A DNA stretch of 64,000 nt from an uncultured Tateyamaria sp. (GTDB lineage Bacteria; Pseudomonadota; Alphaproteobacteria; Rhodobacterales; Rhodobacteraceae), in the NCBI RefSeq assembly GCF_947504105.1, contig NZ_CANNGP010000003.1:1-64000 (forward strand), written 5' to 3'. The notes under the pieces were generated by a model. It had not been told where the DNA came from and did not search any database. It saw only the letters and a program-made list of their open reading frames with translations. Both the position numbers and the translations under genes were made by a program. Positions 17,979 through 26,201 of this stretch are shown here, piece by piece (position 1 is the stretch's first letter; every line of letters starts with the position of its first letter).

Positions 17979-18910
17979 CCCGTTTCCTCCGGCTGGTGCA
18001 CCAGTGACACAAATATATCCTCAAGGCTGGATTGACGCGTGACAACATCACGAAGCTGTAGGCCCGATGCCTGAACGTCCGTGAGCAGTTTGGTGATGCC
18101 GGTGCGTTCTGCATTCACGTCGTAGCTGTAGATCAATGTCCAGCCACCGTCGCCCAGTATCAGGTCATAGGTCGCCAGAACATCGGGCACGGCATCCAAC
18201 TGCGTCGTCAGTTGAACATCCAGTTGCTTTTTGCCCATACGCGCCATCAGCGTGTCCTTGTCTTCGACCAACAGGATTTCACCTTTGCTGATGACACCGA
18301 CCCGATCCGCGATGGCTTCGGCCTCTTCAATGTAGTGCGTGGTCAGGATCGTGGTGACGCCATCCGCTCGTAATTGTTCGACAATTCCCCACATGTCCTT
18401 GCGCAGTTCCACATCGACGCCTGCTGTGGGTTCGTCCAGAAACAGCACGCGCGGTTCGTGGGCCAACGCTTTGGCGATCAATACGCGGCGCTTCATGCCA
18501 CCGGACAATTCGCGGATCTGGTTGTCACGCTTGTCCCACAATGACAGGCGCTTCAGGATATCTTCGACCGCGCTGTCCTTGCGGCCCTTGCCAAACAGGC
18601 CACGGGAGAAGCGGACCGTGTTGATGACCTTTTCGAACGGCTCCAACGCGATTTCCTGGGGTACCAGACCGATCAGGCTGCGGGCCTGACGGTAGTTGTT
18701 CAGGATGTCGAAGCCAGCGACTGTCACCGTGCCTGAGGTTGGCATCGTGATTCCGCAAACCGTTGAAATCAAAGTTGTTTTTCCCGCGCCATTGGGACCA
18801 AGCAGGGCGATGATCTCACCCTCCTCGATATCGAGGTTCACGCCCTTGAGGGCTTCGAACCCGCTAGCATAGGCCTTGCGCAGGTTCTGGATACTCAGGA
18901 TCGTCGCCAT
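17975..18910 (-). CDS. ABC exporter ATP-binding protein (YadG-like)
   Basis: A 311-residue ATPase from ATG at 18910 ([14 protein letters not shown]). Walker A is [12 protein letters not shown], the signature is [19 protein letters not shown], Walker B is [12 protein letters not shown] and the H-loop lies in [16 protein letters not shown]-terminal extension of about 80 residues is typical for ABC-2 export ATPases. It pairs with the downstream permease. Confidence 0.93.
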   Translation of the reverse strand: MATILSIQNLRKAYASGFEALKGVNLDIEEGEIIALLGPNGAGKTTLISTVCGITMPTSGTVTVAGFDILNNYRQARSLIGLVPQEIALEPFEKVINTVRFSRGLFGKGRKDSAVEDILKRLSLWDKRDNQIRELSGGMKRRVLIAKALAHEPRVLFLDEPTAGVDVELRKDMWGIVEQLRADGVTTILTTHYIEEAEAIADRVGVISKGEILLVEDKDTLMARMGKKQLDVQLTTQLDAVPDVLATYDLILGDGGWTLIYSYDVNAERTGITKLLTDVQASGLQLRDVVTRQSSLEDIFVSLVHQPEETG

Positions 18911-18998
18911 GAATGCTCCGGCTCGTTTCGGGTGGATCAGGATTATGCCGCGCCCCAGCGCAGCGCCAGAGCGCCCGCGCACAGCTGCATGTGCGCGC

Positions 18999-19505
18999 CT
19001 ATTCCTTGCCCGTCAGGCGGCCAAGCCAACCCTTCTTGGGTGCTTCTTCCCCGTCGGGCTCGGCCGGCCCTTCCAGTGTTTCCTGCAAGTTGGAAAAGAA
19101 CTGGTCGGCCATCTTCTTGGCAAAGCCGTCGATGATACGGCTGCCCAATTGAGCCAGCTTGCCACCAACTTTCGCCTCGACATCATAGGAAAGTTCGGTC
19201 CCGCCATTGACCTCTGCCATACGCACTTCGGCGCCGCCTTTGGCAAACCCGGCGGCCCCGCCTTTTCCTTCACCCGTGATGGTAAGGCTTTGATTTTCAA
19301 CCATTTCAGACAAGGTCACCTGTCCCTTGAACGTCGCTTTCACTGGCCCGACCTTCTGAGTGACCGATGCCTCGAAACCTTCTTCGGGGCTGCCCGTCAC
19401 TTCGGTCGCTCCCGGCACGCAGGCTTTGAGTATATCAGGGTTCAAAAGAGCAGCGTAAACCTCGGACGGGGTGGCTGCGATCTGGCGGGTATCGGACATT
19501 TGCAT
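18999..19505 (-). CDS. CoxG/SRPBCC-family protein
   Basis: A 168-residue protein of the carbon-monoxide-dehydrogenase subunit G (CoxG) type within the START/SRPBCC fold. It opens MQMSDTRQIAATPSEVYAALLNPDILKACVPG and has GPVKATFKGQVTLSE and the LSYDVEAKVGGKLAQLGSRIIDGFAKKMADQFF helix. CoxG proteins have been linked to membrane recruitment of molybdenum hydroxylases, but no coxMSL genes are nearby, so only the fold is assigned. A GGGAG element precedes the start. Confidence 0.85.
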   Translation of the reverse strand: MQMSDTRQIAATPSEVYAALLNPDILKACVPGATEVTGSPEEGFEASVTQKVGPVKATFKGQVTLSEMVENQSLTITGEGKGGAAGFAKGGAEVRMAEVNGGTELSYDVEAKVGGKLAQLGSRIIDGFAKKMADQFFSNLQETLEGPAEPDGEEAPKKGWLGRLTGKE

Positions 19506-19609
19506 GAAGGGTCTCCCTTGCTCTTTCGGTCGTGATACCTCACCCGGTGCAATTGCGCTATGCGCTATTCACAAGCCAACTTGCGCCATGCTGTGATAGG
19601 GCTGTGGGC

Positions 19610-20593
19610 ATGGAAAATACCCGTCAGAACATCGCCGGACTGGGCATTCTATGCGTGCTGATCGGTGTATTCTGCATTTCAATAAATGATATGTTTATCA
19701 AGCGGTTATCGGGTGATTATCCGCTCCATCAGATTGTCTTTGCGCGCTCTGGCATCGGCATTCTGTTCAGCCTGATCATCGTTCAGTACGAAGGTGGCTT
19801 TGGCATTCTGCGCACCAATACCCCATGGCAGCACGCGCTGCGGGGCATTCTGATCGTCATTGCCAACATGACTTTTTTTGTGGGGCTGGCGGTGCTGCCA
19901 CTGGCGGATGTGACGGCCCTGTTCTTTGTCGCGCCCCTGTTTATCACATTGTTATCTATACCCATTTTGGGTGAACGGGTTGGCGTTTTGCGCCTGTCGG
20001 CGGTGGCCGTTGGATTTGCCGGGGTCGTCATCATGCAACGCCCCTGGGCGGATGCAGATACGCTTGAGGTGAGCCGGGTCGTGCTGCTGTTGCCGGTTCT
20101 GGCGGCCCTGACTTACGCGTTGAATCAAATACTTACGCGAAAACTGGGTGTGGCCAGCAAAGCCAGCGCCATGGCGGTTTATATCCAGGCGACCTTTGTC
20201 ATCGTGTCCTTGGGCTTTTTCGCTGTCGCCGGTGACGGGCGGTACGCCGAAGGCGCGACAAACGGATCGGTGATCTTTCTACTGCGGGCGTGGGTCTGGC
20301 CGCAAGGCGTTGATATATGGATCTTTTTCGGCCTGGGCGTGAACGCAGCCATCATCGGGTATTGCCTGAGCCAGGCCTACCGCCTGGCCGATGCGGCAAC
20401 GGTTGCGCCCTTCGAATACATTGGTCTGCCGCTGGCCGTCTTCTGGGGCTGGGCGGTGTTCGGGGACCTGCCGATGCTGGAGGTCTGGATCGGCATTCTT
20501 CTGATCCTGGGCGCGGGTCTGTTCGTGTTTCTGCTGGAGCACCAAAAAGCGCGGGGTGGCGACCGGCGGCCTGTCCGGGGACGCAATGGTTAG
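19610..20593 (+). CDS. EamA/DMT-family transporter
   Basis: A 327-residue inner-membrane protein from ATG at 19610 (MENTRQNIAGLGILCVLIGVF) with ten predicted helices and two EamA repeats. Signatures are DMFIKRLSGDYPLHQIVFARSGIGI and LPLADVTALFFVAPLFITLLSIPILGERVG in the first repeat and ATVAPFEYIGLPLAVFWGWAVFGDLP in the second. The drug/metabolite superfamily exports or imports small metabolites; the substrate is unknown. It is convergent with the quinone oxidoreductase. Confidence 0.9.
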   Translation: MENTRQNIAGLGILCVLIGVFCISINDMFIKRLSGDYPLHQIVFARSGIGILFSLIIVQYEGGFGILRTNTPWQHALRGILIVIANMTFFVGLAVLPLADVTALFFVAPLFITLLSIPILGERVGVLRLSAVAVGFAGVVIMQRPWADADTLEVSRVVLLLPVLAALTYALNQILTRKLGVASKASAMAVYIQATFVIVSLGFFAVAGDGRYAEGATNGSVIFLLRAWVWPQGVDIWIFFGLGVNAAIIGYCLSQAYRLADAATVAPFEYIGLPLAVFWGWAVFGDLPMLEVWIGILLILGAGLFVFLLEHQKARGGDRRPVRGRNG

Positions 20594-20811
20594 GGCACCG
20601 CACGGTGCGTTGATATTGCAAGACCGCGCATTTTGAAGCCGAAACCGCGTATTTTACACCCCGCGAAAATGGGGATTTCACCCCTGTTTCCGAAAAACTG
20701 CACAATTTACGGCCAAAACTGCGCAGTTTCTGCACCCAGAGCGCAGTCACACCCTGTTAACTTTCCTGCCGTGTTAAGATTTGCGCGGCTCCGGTAACTT
20801 TTGGGTAAGAT
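20594..20811. repeat. Convergent spacer with degenerate ~21-bp repeats
   Basis: Between two 3' ends lie four related 14-bp elements: AGACCGCGCATTTT (20621), AAACCGCGTATTTT (20642), AAACTGCACAATTT (20695) and AAACTGCGCAGTTT (20716, a perfect palindrome). Elements 1-2 and 3-4 are each spaced by exactly 21 bp, two helical turns. Further on, GTTAACTTT with GTTAAGATTT (20756-20781) and GGTAACTTT with GGTAAGATCT (20793-20813) form a second degenerate repeat. A compact hairpin GCACCG CA CGGTGC lies just after the EamA stop. No coding potential was recognised. Confidence 0.6.
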
Positions 20812-21777
20812 CTAGCCGTCGACCTGGATCACGACCTTGCCCGTGGCCCTGCGTGTCCGCAGCAGGTCGAGCGCCTCGTTCGCCCGGTCCAGCGGCAGCC
20901 CATGGCTGACATGGGGTTTCAGCTTGTCTTCGGCATACCAGCCAAAGAGCACCTCGAAACTGTCGGTCAGCACTGATGGATTCACCCGCATGTAGCCGCC
21001 CCAATAGAAGCCGAGCACGTGCAGGTTCTTGACCAGCAGATAGTTGGCGGGAATTTGCGGGACCGTGCCCGACGCAAAACCGAGGGGCAGCAGTCGCGCC
21101 TCGGGGTTGCAGGCACGCAAGGCTGCGTCGAAGAGGTCGCCGCCCACCGGGTCATAAACCACATCTGCGCCACCCAGTGCCTTGACGTCAGCGCGCAGAT
21201 CGCAGGTGTCGCTGTCAAGAAGGTGGTCCGCGCCCGCATGCGACGCGATCTTGAGTTTGTCGGCGCCGCGCGCGCAGGCGATCACCTCTGCGCCCATGAG
21301 CTTGCCCAGTTCGACAGCAGTGAGGCCGACCCCACCTGACGCACCGAGCACGAGCAGTCGTTCACCGGGTTTCAGATGCGCCTTGTAATCAAGCGCCACG
21401 TGGCTGGTGCCATAGGCGACAAGGAAGGCCGCGGCGTCCACCTCGGTCATCGCGTCGGGGATGGGTACGCAAACGCTTGCAGGCAGGGCCGCGTATTCAG
21501 CAAGTCCGCCAAAACCGGCATAGGCGGCGATCCGTTGGCCCTTGGCCAGGTGCGTGACGCCCTCGCCCAGTGCCTCGATGGTGCCGCACATCTCCATCCC
21601 GATGGTGGCGGGCAGGTCCGGCTTTTCCTGGTAGGTGCCTTTTACGATCAGCGTGTCACCGAAGTTGAGCCCGCAGGTGTGGATGCGGACCAGCACCTCG
21701 CCCGCTTTGGGTGTGGGGCGGTCGATCTCGCGCATCTGGAGTGGCTGCCCCAGTTCGGTGACTTGCATGGCGCGCAT
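20812..21777 (-). CDS. NADPH:quinone oxidoreductase (zinc-free MDR family)
   Basis: A 321-residue medium-chain dehydrogenase/reductase from ATG at 21777, supported by GAGGGA eight bases upstream. It opens MRAMQVTELGQPLQMREIDRP, has GLNFGDTLIVKGTYQEKPDLPATIGMEMCG (no structural zinc cysteines) and the cofactor site LVLGASGGVGLTAVELGK near residue 145. Family members reduce quinones or alpha,beta-unsaturated carbonyls with NADPH, often a detoxification role. The second gene upstream is an unrelated small membrane protein. Confidence 0.9.
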   Translation of the reverse strand: MRAMQVTELGQPLQMREIDRPTPKAGEVLVRIHTCGLNFGDTLIVKGTYQEKPDLPATIGMEMCGTIEALGEGVTHLAKGQRIAAYAGFGGLAEYAALPASVCVPIPDAMTEVDAAAFLVAYGTSHVALDYKAHLKPGERLLVLGASGGVGLTAVELGKLMGAEVIACARGADKLKIASHAGADHLLDSDTCDLRADVKALGGADVVYDPVGGDLFDAALRACNPEARLLPLGFASGTVPQIPANYLLVKNLHVLGFYWGGYMRVNPSVLTDSFEVLFGWYAEDKLKPHVSHGLPLDRANEALDLLRTRRATGKVVIQVDG

Positions 21778-21793
21778 TGTGGGTGTCCCTCTG

Positions 21794-22036
21794 TCAGCGG
21801 CCCTCGCGGCCGATTTGCCAGACCACATAGCTGATCTGCACAGCGCCGAACAGCAGGCCGTTGAAGAACCACAGAATGAACAGGACCAGGAACGCATCGT
21901 CACTGTTTTGGGCATGCGTGCGGATGTCCGCGATGTCGAGGAGCCAGATAGCCGAGACGAAGACGGCCGAAAGAGCGAAGCCCACGGCGGTGCCGTTGAG
22001 GAAGAGGCGAATGAGAGGGTGGGGCTGGTGACTCAT
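21794..22036 (-). CDS. Small two-helix membrane protein
   Basis: An 80-residue protein beginning MSHQPHPLIRLFLNGTAVGFALSAVFVSAIWLLDI, followed by a polar loop and a second helix (DAFLVLFILWFFNGLLFGAVQISYVVW). It ends 16 bp ahead of the quinone oxidoreductase start, on the same strand, so they may share a transcript. No functional domain recognised. Confidence 0.75.
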   Translation of the reverse strand: MSHQPHPLIRLFLNGTAVGFALSAVFVSAIWLLDIADIRTHAQNSDDAFLVLFILWFFNGLLFGAVQISYVVWQIGREGR

Positions 22037-22236
22037 GGAATTAAGGTAGTGTTTTATCTGGGAGACGCCAGAAGCCGATCACCCTGATGGGTGTTTGGGC
22101 CATGTGGTGCCGATGCGGCATGTGCTGCAGAGCCTTTCAGCAAGGACGGTGCCCGGCACCCCGGCCAGAGGGAGCGGGGCTGGATTGAATAAAGTCAAGA
22201 TATGCGCATCGGTTTGCCCGGCATCGATACGTCAAC

Positions 22237-22737
22237 TCACGTCGGAGCGTGGGTATTCTCAACGCTGACATCAGTATCAAGGCCGTCTCTTTTCGCCCGC
22301 CGCTCACCCGCTGTCCGGCCGCCAAGCGCATCGCGCAGTTCCTCGGCAGTCTTGAAGATGGTGGCCGCTTTATCAGCACCAATGACGCCTTCAATGATCC
22401 GGTCGACTTTGTGCCAGATCGCGCGCACATCGGATAGAAGGCTGGCCCCCGTTTTTGACAATCGCAAGATGTTGCTGCGTTTTTCATTTGGGTCTTGTCG
22501 CCGGACAATGAACCCGGACGCCAGCAGACGCATTGTCATCGTGCTCATGCTGGCAGCCGTGATATTGCATTCGTCCGCCAACTCTATCTGCGAGGATGGT
22601 CCCATCCGATCAAGCGCGTCGAGGACGCGGGCTTGGCTGTGCCCCACACCAAGTGGGCGCAGCTCATGACGCACGACATCTTCCACCAGGGCGGCAGAGT
22701 GCAGCAGGAAGTGGAGGTTGGGTTCTTTGCGCGTCAT
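22237..22737 (-). CDS. MarR-family transcriptional regulator
   Basis: A 166-residue winged helix-turn-helix regulator. The helical core includes VGHSQARVLDALDRMGPSSQIELADECNITAASMSTMTMRLLASGFIVRRQDPNEKRSNILRLSKTG, in which DPNEKRSNILRLS is the MarR wing (normally DxRxxxxxLT). MarR proteins are dimeric repressors that release palindromic operators on ligand binding. It is divergent from the YHYH gene with only 38 bp between starts and a palindrome in that gap. A 200-bp stretch downstream is empty. Confidence 0.9.
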   Translation of the reverse strand: MTRKEPNLHFLLHSAALVEDVVRHELRPLGVGHSQARVLDALDRMGPSSQIELADECNITAASMSTMTMRLLASGFIVRRQDPNEKRSNILRLSKTGASLLSDVRAIWHKVDRIIEGVIGADKAATIFKTAEELRDALGGRTAGERRAKRDGLDTDVSVENTHAPT

Positions 22738-22744
22738 TAAATTA

Positions 22745-22760
22745 TTAGTAAGCTAACTAA
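22745..22760. promoter_or_regulatory. Candidate MarR operator
   Basis: TTAGTAAG and CTAACTAA form a 16-bp imperfect palindrome (seven of eight positions complementary) within the 38-bp spacer between the marR-type gene and the divergent YHYH gene. MarR proteins commonly bind such AT-rich palindromes of 16-20 bp and control both directions. Binding itself is inferred. Confidence 0.6.
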
Positions 22761-22775
22761 GAATCATCATCAAGG

Positions 22776-23807
22776 ATGAAACGGCGCATGTCCAAAGTGC
22801 AGATGTTCCGAAGGTTTCGTTTCCGAGGGCCCGCAAAATACTTCGCCGTCCTGGCGCTGGCATGCCTGCCTTCGGGGGCTGCATCGCAAAACGTCGACGC
22901 GCGGCTGGAAACGGTTATGCAGTTTTTTGCTGGCGCGACCGTTGTCTCCAGCCCGACAGTTGTCGAGTGTAAACTGAGCGGCGGAACGGAAACGGCCTGT
23001 TTTTCGATTACCTTCACCGATGATCCTGAAGGTGACACGCCCGGACCGTGGTGCCCCCGCAATGTTGATGATGGTGCGGACGCAGGCGGTATCTGGCTGC
23101 AGGATGGCGTCGTTCACGATGTCGACGGTGCCTTTATCGAACGCCTTGCGGAATTTTACGGCGATACCAACTGGCAACTCCATGACCCGGAGACCGGTGC
23201 CGTCCGTTTCACCGGCACGCTTGAAGCCTGCGAGGCGGCAGCACGACCGAATGTCGACCCCGCCTACCAGAACCACTGCGTCGAATGTCTTCCCGAGTAT
23301 ATGCCGGATGGTGCATCGGTGACCTATGTCATCCCGATCGATCCCGGTGAGCCGGATCAGTTGTCACCGACGCGGACCGGATCAGGTGTTGCCTACAACG
23401 GCGTTCGGCTGGACGGCCCTGCCCCCGTCGACGCGATACTGGGGGCGTATACGATTGCCCCGTTCGACGATTGCGGGGGGCACGTGAACCTGCATGTCGG
23501 ATACCATTATCATGCAGTCACCGAGTGTTTGAACAACGGCCCCGAAGCGGATGTGCCCGAACACGGCCCCCAGATCGGAATCGCGATGGACGGCTATCCA
23601 ATCTTCAAACATCTGATGGCCGATGGATTGGTGCCTGCGGAACTCGACCAATGCAACGGCCATCTTGGTGAAGATGGCACTTATCACTACCACGCAGGCG
23701 CAGCGGGATCGAATGCCATTCTGGGATGTTTGCGGGCCGAGACCGGCTGCACATTGAATGATCCTGACGCCCCCTGCGATGCTACGGCGCGACGGCCGGG
23801 CCCATAG
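22776..23807 (+). CDS. Secreted YHYH-domain protein
   Basis: A 343-residue protein with an N-terminal signal peptide (AKYFAVLALACLPSGAASQN, cleavage likely near residue 37). The mature part contains the YHYH domain: HVNLHVGYHYHAVTECL and GEDGTYHYHAGAAGS, plus GIAMDGYPIFKHLMADG, which frames a histidine-rich, presumably metal-binding site. It has numerous cysteines that may form disulfides in the periplasm. The biochemical role of YHYH proteins is poorly known. It is divergent from and likely controlled by the MarR-type regulator. Confidence 0.82.
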   Translation: MKRRMSKVQMFRRFRFRGPAKYFAVLALACLPSGAASQNVDARLETVMQFFAGATVVSSPTVVECKLSGGTETACFSITFTDDPEGDTPGPWCPRNVDDGADAGGIWLQDGVVHDVDGAFIERLAEFYGDTNWQLHDPETGAVRFTGTLEACEAAARPNVDPAYQNHCVECLPEYMPDGASVTYVIPIDPGEPDQLSPTRTGSGVAYNGVRLDGPAPVDAILGAYTIAPFDDCGGHVNLHVGYHYHAVTECLNNGPEADVPEHGPQIGIAMDGYPIFKHLMADGLVPAELDQCNGHLGEDGTYHYHAGAAGSNAILGCLRAETGCTLNDPDAPCDATARRPGP

Positions 23808-23864
23808 CAGCAAAGGGTGGAGCTTCTATCTAATAGATCACATTTCAACACTTGGAGAATGAAG

Positions 23865-24752
23865 ATGAACCGCATGACAGCCAAAGACTTTGATCAAGAG
23901 CTTCTCGATCTCTATGATTTCTATGCACACGGCAAGATCACCAAACGCGAGTTTCTGGATCGCGCCGGCAAGTTTGCCGTTGGTGGCGTAACAGCGGCTG
24001 CCCTGCTCAATATGCTGAGCCCAAATTATGCTATGGCAGAGCAGGTATCGTTCAATGATCCCGACATTCATGCCGACTACATCATGTATCCTTCACCGAA
24101 TGGCACCGGCGATGTCCGAGGTTATCTGGTGCGCCCTGCCGAGGTCGAGGGGCCGCTGCCAGCCGTATTGGTCATTCACGAAAACCGCGGCTTGAACCCC
24201 TACATCGAAGATGTTGCCCGCCGCCTTGCCAAGGATGGCTTTATGGCGTTGGCGCCTGATGGGCTGACATCTGTGGGAGGCTATCCGGGCAATGACGTCG
24301 ATGGCCGGGAGCTTCAGCGAACCGTCGACGGTATCAAACTGATGAATGATTTCTTTGCAGGCTTCGAACACCTGTTGGGACGAGACGACAGCACCGGCAG
24401 CGTTGGTGCCGTGGGCTTTTGTTATGGCGGGGGCGTGGTCGGCGCGATCGCTGTCGCATACCCGGAACTTGCAGCCGGTGTTCCTTTCTATGGGCGGCAG
24501 CCGGCGGCTGATGATGTTGCCATGATCGAGGCCCCGCTTTTGATCCAAATGGGCAAACTTGACGAGCGCATCAATGCCGGCTGGCCCGCGTTCGAAGCGG
24601 CGCTGCAAGCCAACGACAAGATGTACGAGGCGTATATCTATGAAGGCACAAACCACGGCTTTCACAACGACAGCACACCCCGCTATGACGAAGCCATGGC
24701 AGAATTGGCGTGGGAACGGACGATTGGCTGGTTCAAAACACATTTGTCGTGA
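23865..24752 (+). CDS. Dienelactone hydrolase family protein, exported
   Basis: A 295-residue alpha/beta-hydrolase. The start at 23865 is preferred because GGAG lies seven bases upstream. An N-terminal leader (KITKREFLDRAGKFAVGGVTAAALLNMLSPNYAMA) resembles an export signal but lacks a twin arginine. The catalytic cysteine lies in VGFCYGGGVVGAIA and the histidine in GTNHGFHNDSTP, with an aspartate between (GKLDERINAGW), fitting the Cys-Asp-His triad of dienelactone hydrolases (YghX-like subgroup). It follows the YHYH gene by 57 bp on the same strand and may share its control. Confidence 0.88.
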   Translation: MNRMTAKDFDQELLDLYDFYAHGKITKREFLDRAGKFAVGGVTAAALLNMLSPNYAMAEQVSFNDPDIHADYIMYPSPNGTGDVRGYLVRPAEVEGPLPAVLVIHENRGLNPYIEDVARRLAKDGFMALAPDGLTSVGGYPGNDVDGRELQRTVDGIKLMNDFFAGFEHLLGRDDSTGSVGAVGFCYGGGVVGAIAVAYPELAAGVPFYGRQPAADDVAMIEAPLLIQMGKLDERINAGWPAFEAALQANDKMYEAYIYEGTNHGFHNDSTPRYDEAMAELAWERTIGWFKTHLS

Positions 24753-25194
24753 TCGGGCCAATCGTCGCTGATTGGTCAAGTGTCTTGCAGCAACGGAAAG
24801 TTGGTGTCCGGTCTTTGCGGTATCGCGTGCACCGACGCAGGGCACGCGATACGACCGAAATACCAAGGGACGTTCTACCGTGTATCCGCGTATGACAATG
24901 GCAGTAGTCGCAGACAAACTGCTTGCGACAAGCGCGGCAGATCCAGCAGACGGCTTGCAAGGCTGCGCGTGCGACAGCCCGTCAGGTGGGCTTGTGGTGG
25001 ATCAGATTTTGGATGCTGCTGGACTTTGACGTCTGCGCCGAAGTTGCCCCGGTTGTGGCGGCACATCTATTGATCTGGCCGCAGGTCATGGCAGCGTCGC
25101 AAATAGCTTTGTTTTTCGGTGAGGGCGTGATCACCCTGAGCATCACATCCCTTGGCAACGATGAACAGGATCCTATCTTGGGCGGCCCTGCCCC
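24753..25194. other. 442-bp gap without a supportable gene
   Basis: Short open frames exist on both strands but none looks like a protein and none has a good ribosome site. The only structure is a perfect 11-bp inverted repeat at 24820-24852. The gap separates the dienelactone hydrolase 3' end from the nusB 3' end, so it lies between convergent genes. Confidence 0.5.
24820..24852. repeat. Perfect 11-bp inverted repeat
   Basis: GTATCGCGTGC and GCACGCGATAC flank an 11-base spacer, 68 bp downstream of the dienelactone hydrolase stop. A transcript would fold into a stable hairpin. No T-run follows, so it may mark a mRNA 3' end trimmed by nucleases or a Rho-dependent end. Confidence 0.55.
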
Positions 25195-25662
25195 CTAAAA
25201 CGCCTCGGGTCGCGCTTCCCGCGCCATGTGGTCCAACACCGCGTTCACGAACTTCGGCTCTTTGCCGTCGGGGAAAAACGCCCGCGCCACGTCCACATAT
25301 TCCACGATCACCACCTTTGGCGGCGTGCCCGTATCCCGCAGCTCTGCCCCGGCCGCGCGGAACAGCGCGCGCAGGGTCGGATCGATGCGCGCGATAGGCC
25401 ATTTCGCGACCAGCGCCCGATCCGTCATCTGGTCGATCGGCGCCTGGTAGTTCACCGCATCATCCATCACGCGGGCGAAATGATTTGGGTCGCCCTCGGT
25501 CATCTCGTCGCCTTCGTAGGACGCACCAAAGCGGTGGTCCATGAACTCGACCTTGATCTGGTCGACGGTCTGCGCGGTCTGTTCCATCTGGAACAGCGCC
25601 TGCACGGCATAAAGCCGCGCGGCCGAGCGCATCTTGCGTTTCTGGTTGCCCGAGAGGGTCAT
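25195..25662 (-). CDS. nusB: Transcription antitermination factor NusB
   Basis: A 155-residue helical RNA-binding protein from ATG at 25662 (MTLSGNQKRKMRSAARLYAVQALFQME). NusB binds boxA of rRNA leaders with NusE to allow rRNA antitermination. WPIARIDPTLRALFRAAGAEL and VVIVEYVDVARAFFPDGKEPKFVNAVLDHMAR are the diagnostic helices. The start overlaps the ribH stop by four bases (ATGA), a common ribH-nusB arrangement. Confidence 0.94.
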   Translation of the reverse strand: MTLSGNQKRKMRSAARLYAVQALFQMEQTAQTVDQIKVEFMDHRFGASYEGDEMTEGDPNHFARVMDDAVNYQAPIDQMTDRALVAKWPIARIDPTLRALFRAAGAELRDTGTPPKVVIVEYVDVARAFFPDGKEPKFVNAVLDHMAREARPEAF

Positions 25663-26201
25663 GCGGTCGTGGATCCTGTCTTGCCTGCCAGCTGGTATTC
25701 GGTGGCGGGTTTGAACCCGACCCCCTTGCTGGAGCGGCCCCACTTACGGCTGAGTGCAATCAGGTGCAAGGCCGCAGCCGCAGCCCCGCCACCTTTATTC
25801 TGACCCGCAGGATCGGCGCGTACCTCGGCCTGCTCGGTGTTTTCCACCGTCAGGATTCCATTCCCGATGCAGAGCCCCTGAAGGCCGAGCAATTGGATCG
25901 CGCGGGACGAGTCGTTGCAGACCGTTTCGTAATGCGTGGTCTCGCCCCGGATGACGCAGCCGAGCGCCACGTAGCCATCGAAGTTCGAAAGGCGTTCGCT
26001 GATGCCGATGGCGGTCGGAATTTCGAGGGCACCCGGCATTTCGACCAGATCCCAGGTGGCGCCTGCTGCCTCGATCTCGGCCTTGGCACCGGATACAAGG
26101 TTTTTGGCGATCTGCTTGTAATAGGGCGACACGACGATCAGCAGCTTTGTGGGCGTGTCAAAGCTGGGTCGGTCCAGCACGTGGTGTTCGATGGATGCCA
26201 T
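25659..26201 (-). CDS. ribH: 6,7-dimethyl-8-ribityllumazine synthase
   Basis: A 180-residue enzyme that condenses 5-amino-6-ribitylaminouracil with 3,4-dihydroxy-2-butanone 4-phosphate, the penultimate riboflavin step. Signatures are VEMPGALEIPTAIGI, VALGCVIRGETTHYETVCNDSSRAI and GNGILTVENTEQAEVRA. It begins immediately at the stop of the ribBA-type gene. Length is slightly above the usual 155-160 residues because of an N-terminal extension. Confidence 0.95.
   Translation of the reverse strand: MASIEHHVLDRPSFDTPTKLLIVVSPYYKQIAKNLVSGAKAEIEAAGATWDLVEMPGALEIPTAIGISERLSNFDGYVALGCVIRGETTHYETVCNDSSRAIQLLGLQGLCIGNGILTVENTEQAEVRADPAGQNKGGGAAAAALHLIALSRKWGRSSKGVGFKPATEYQLAGKTGSTTA

Noticed and set aside
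20756-20808. CtrA-type TTAA-N7-TTAA site within the repeat spacer
   Set aside because: The TTAA pairs have a 13-base spacer or carry substitutions (GTAA-N7-GTAA), so the consensus is not met and the site is 3' of both genes.
24772-25198. Open frames of 60-97 codons on both strands downstream of the dienelactone hydrolase
   Set aside because: They overlap each other, show no family resemblance, hydrophobic pattern or ribosome sites, and look like chance openings in GC-rich DNA.
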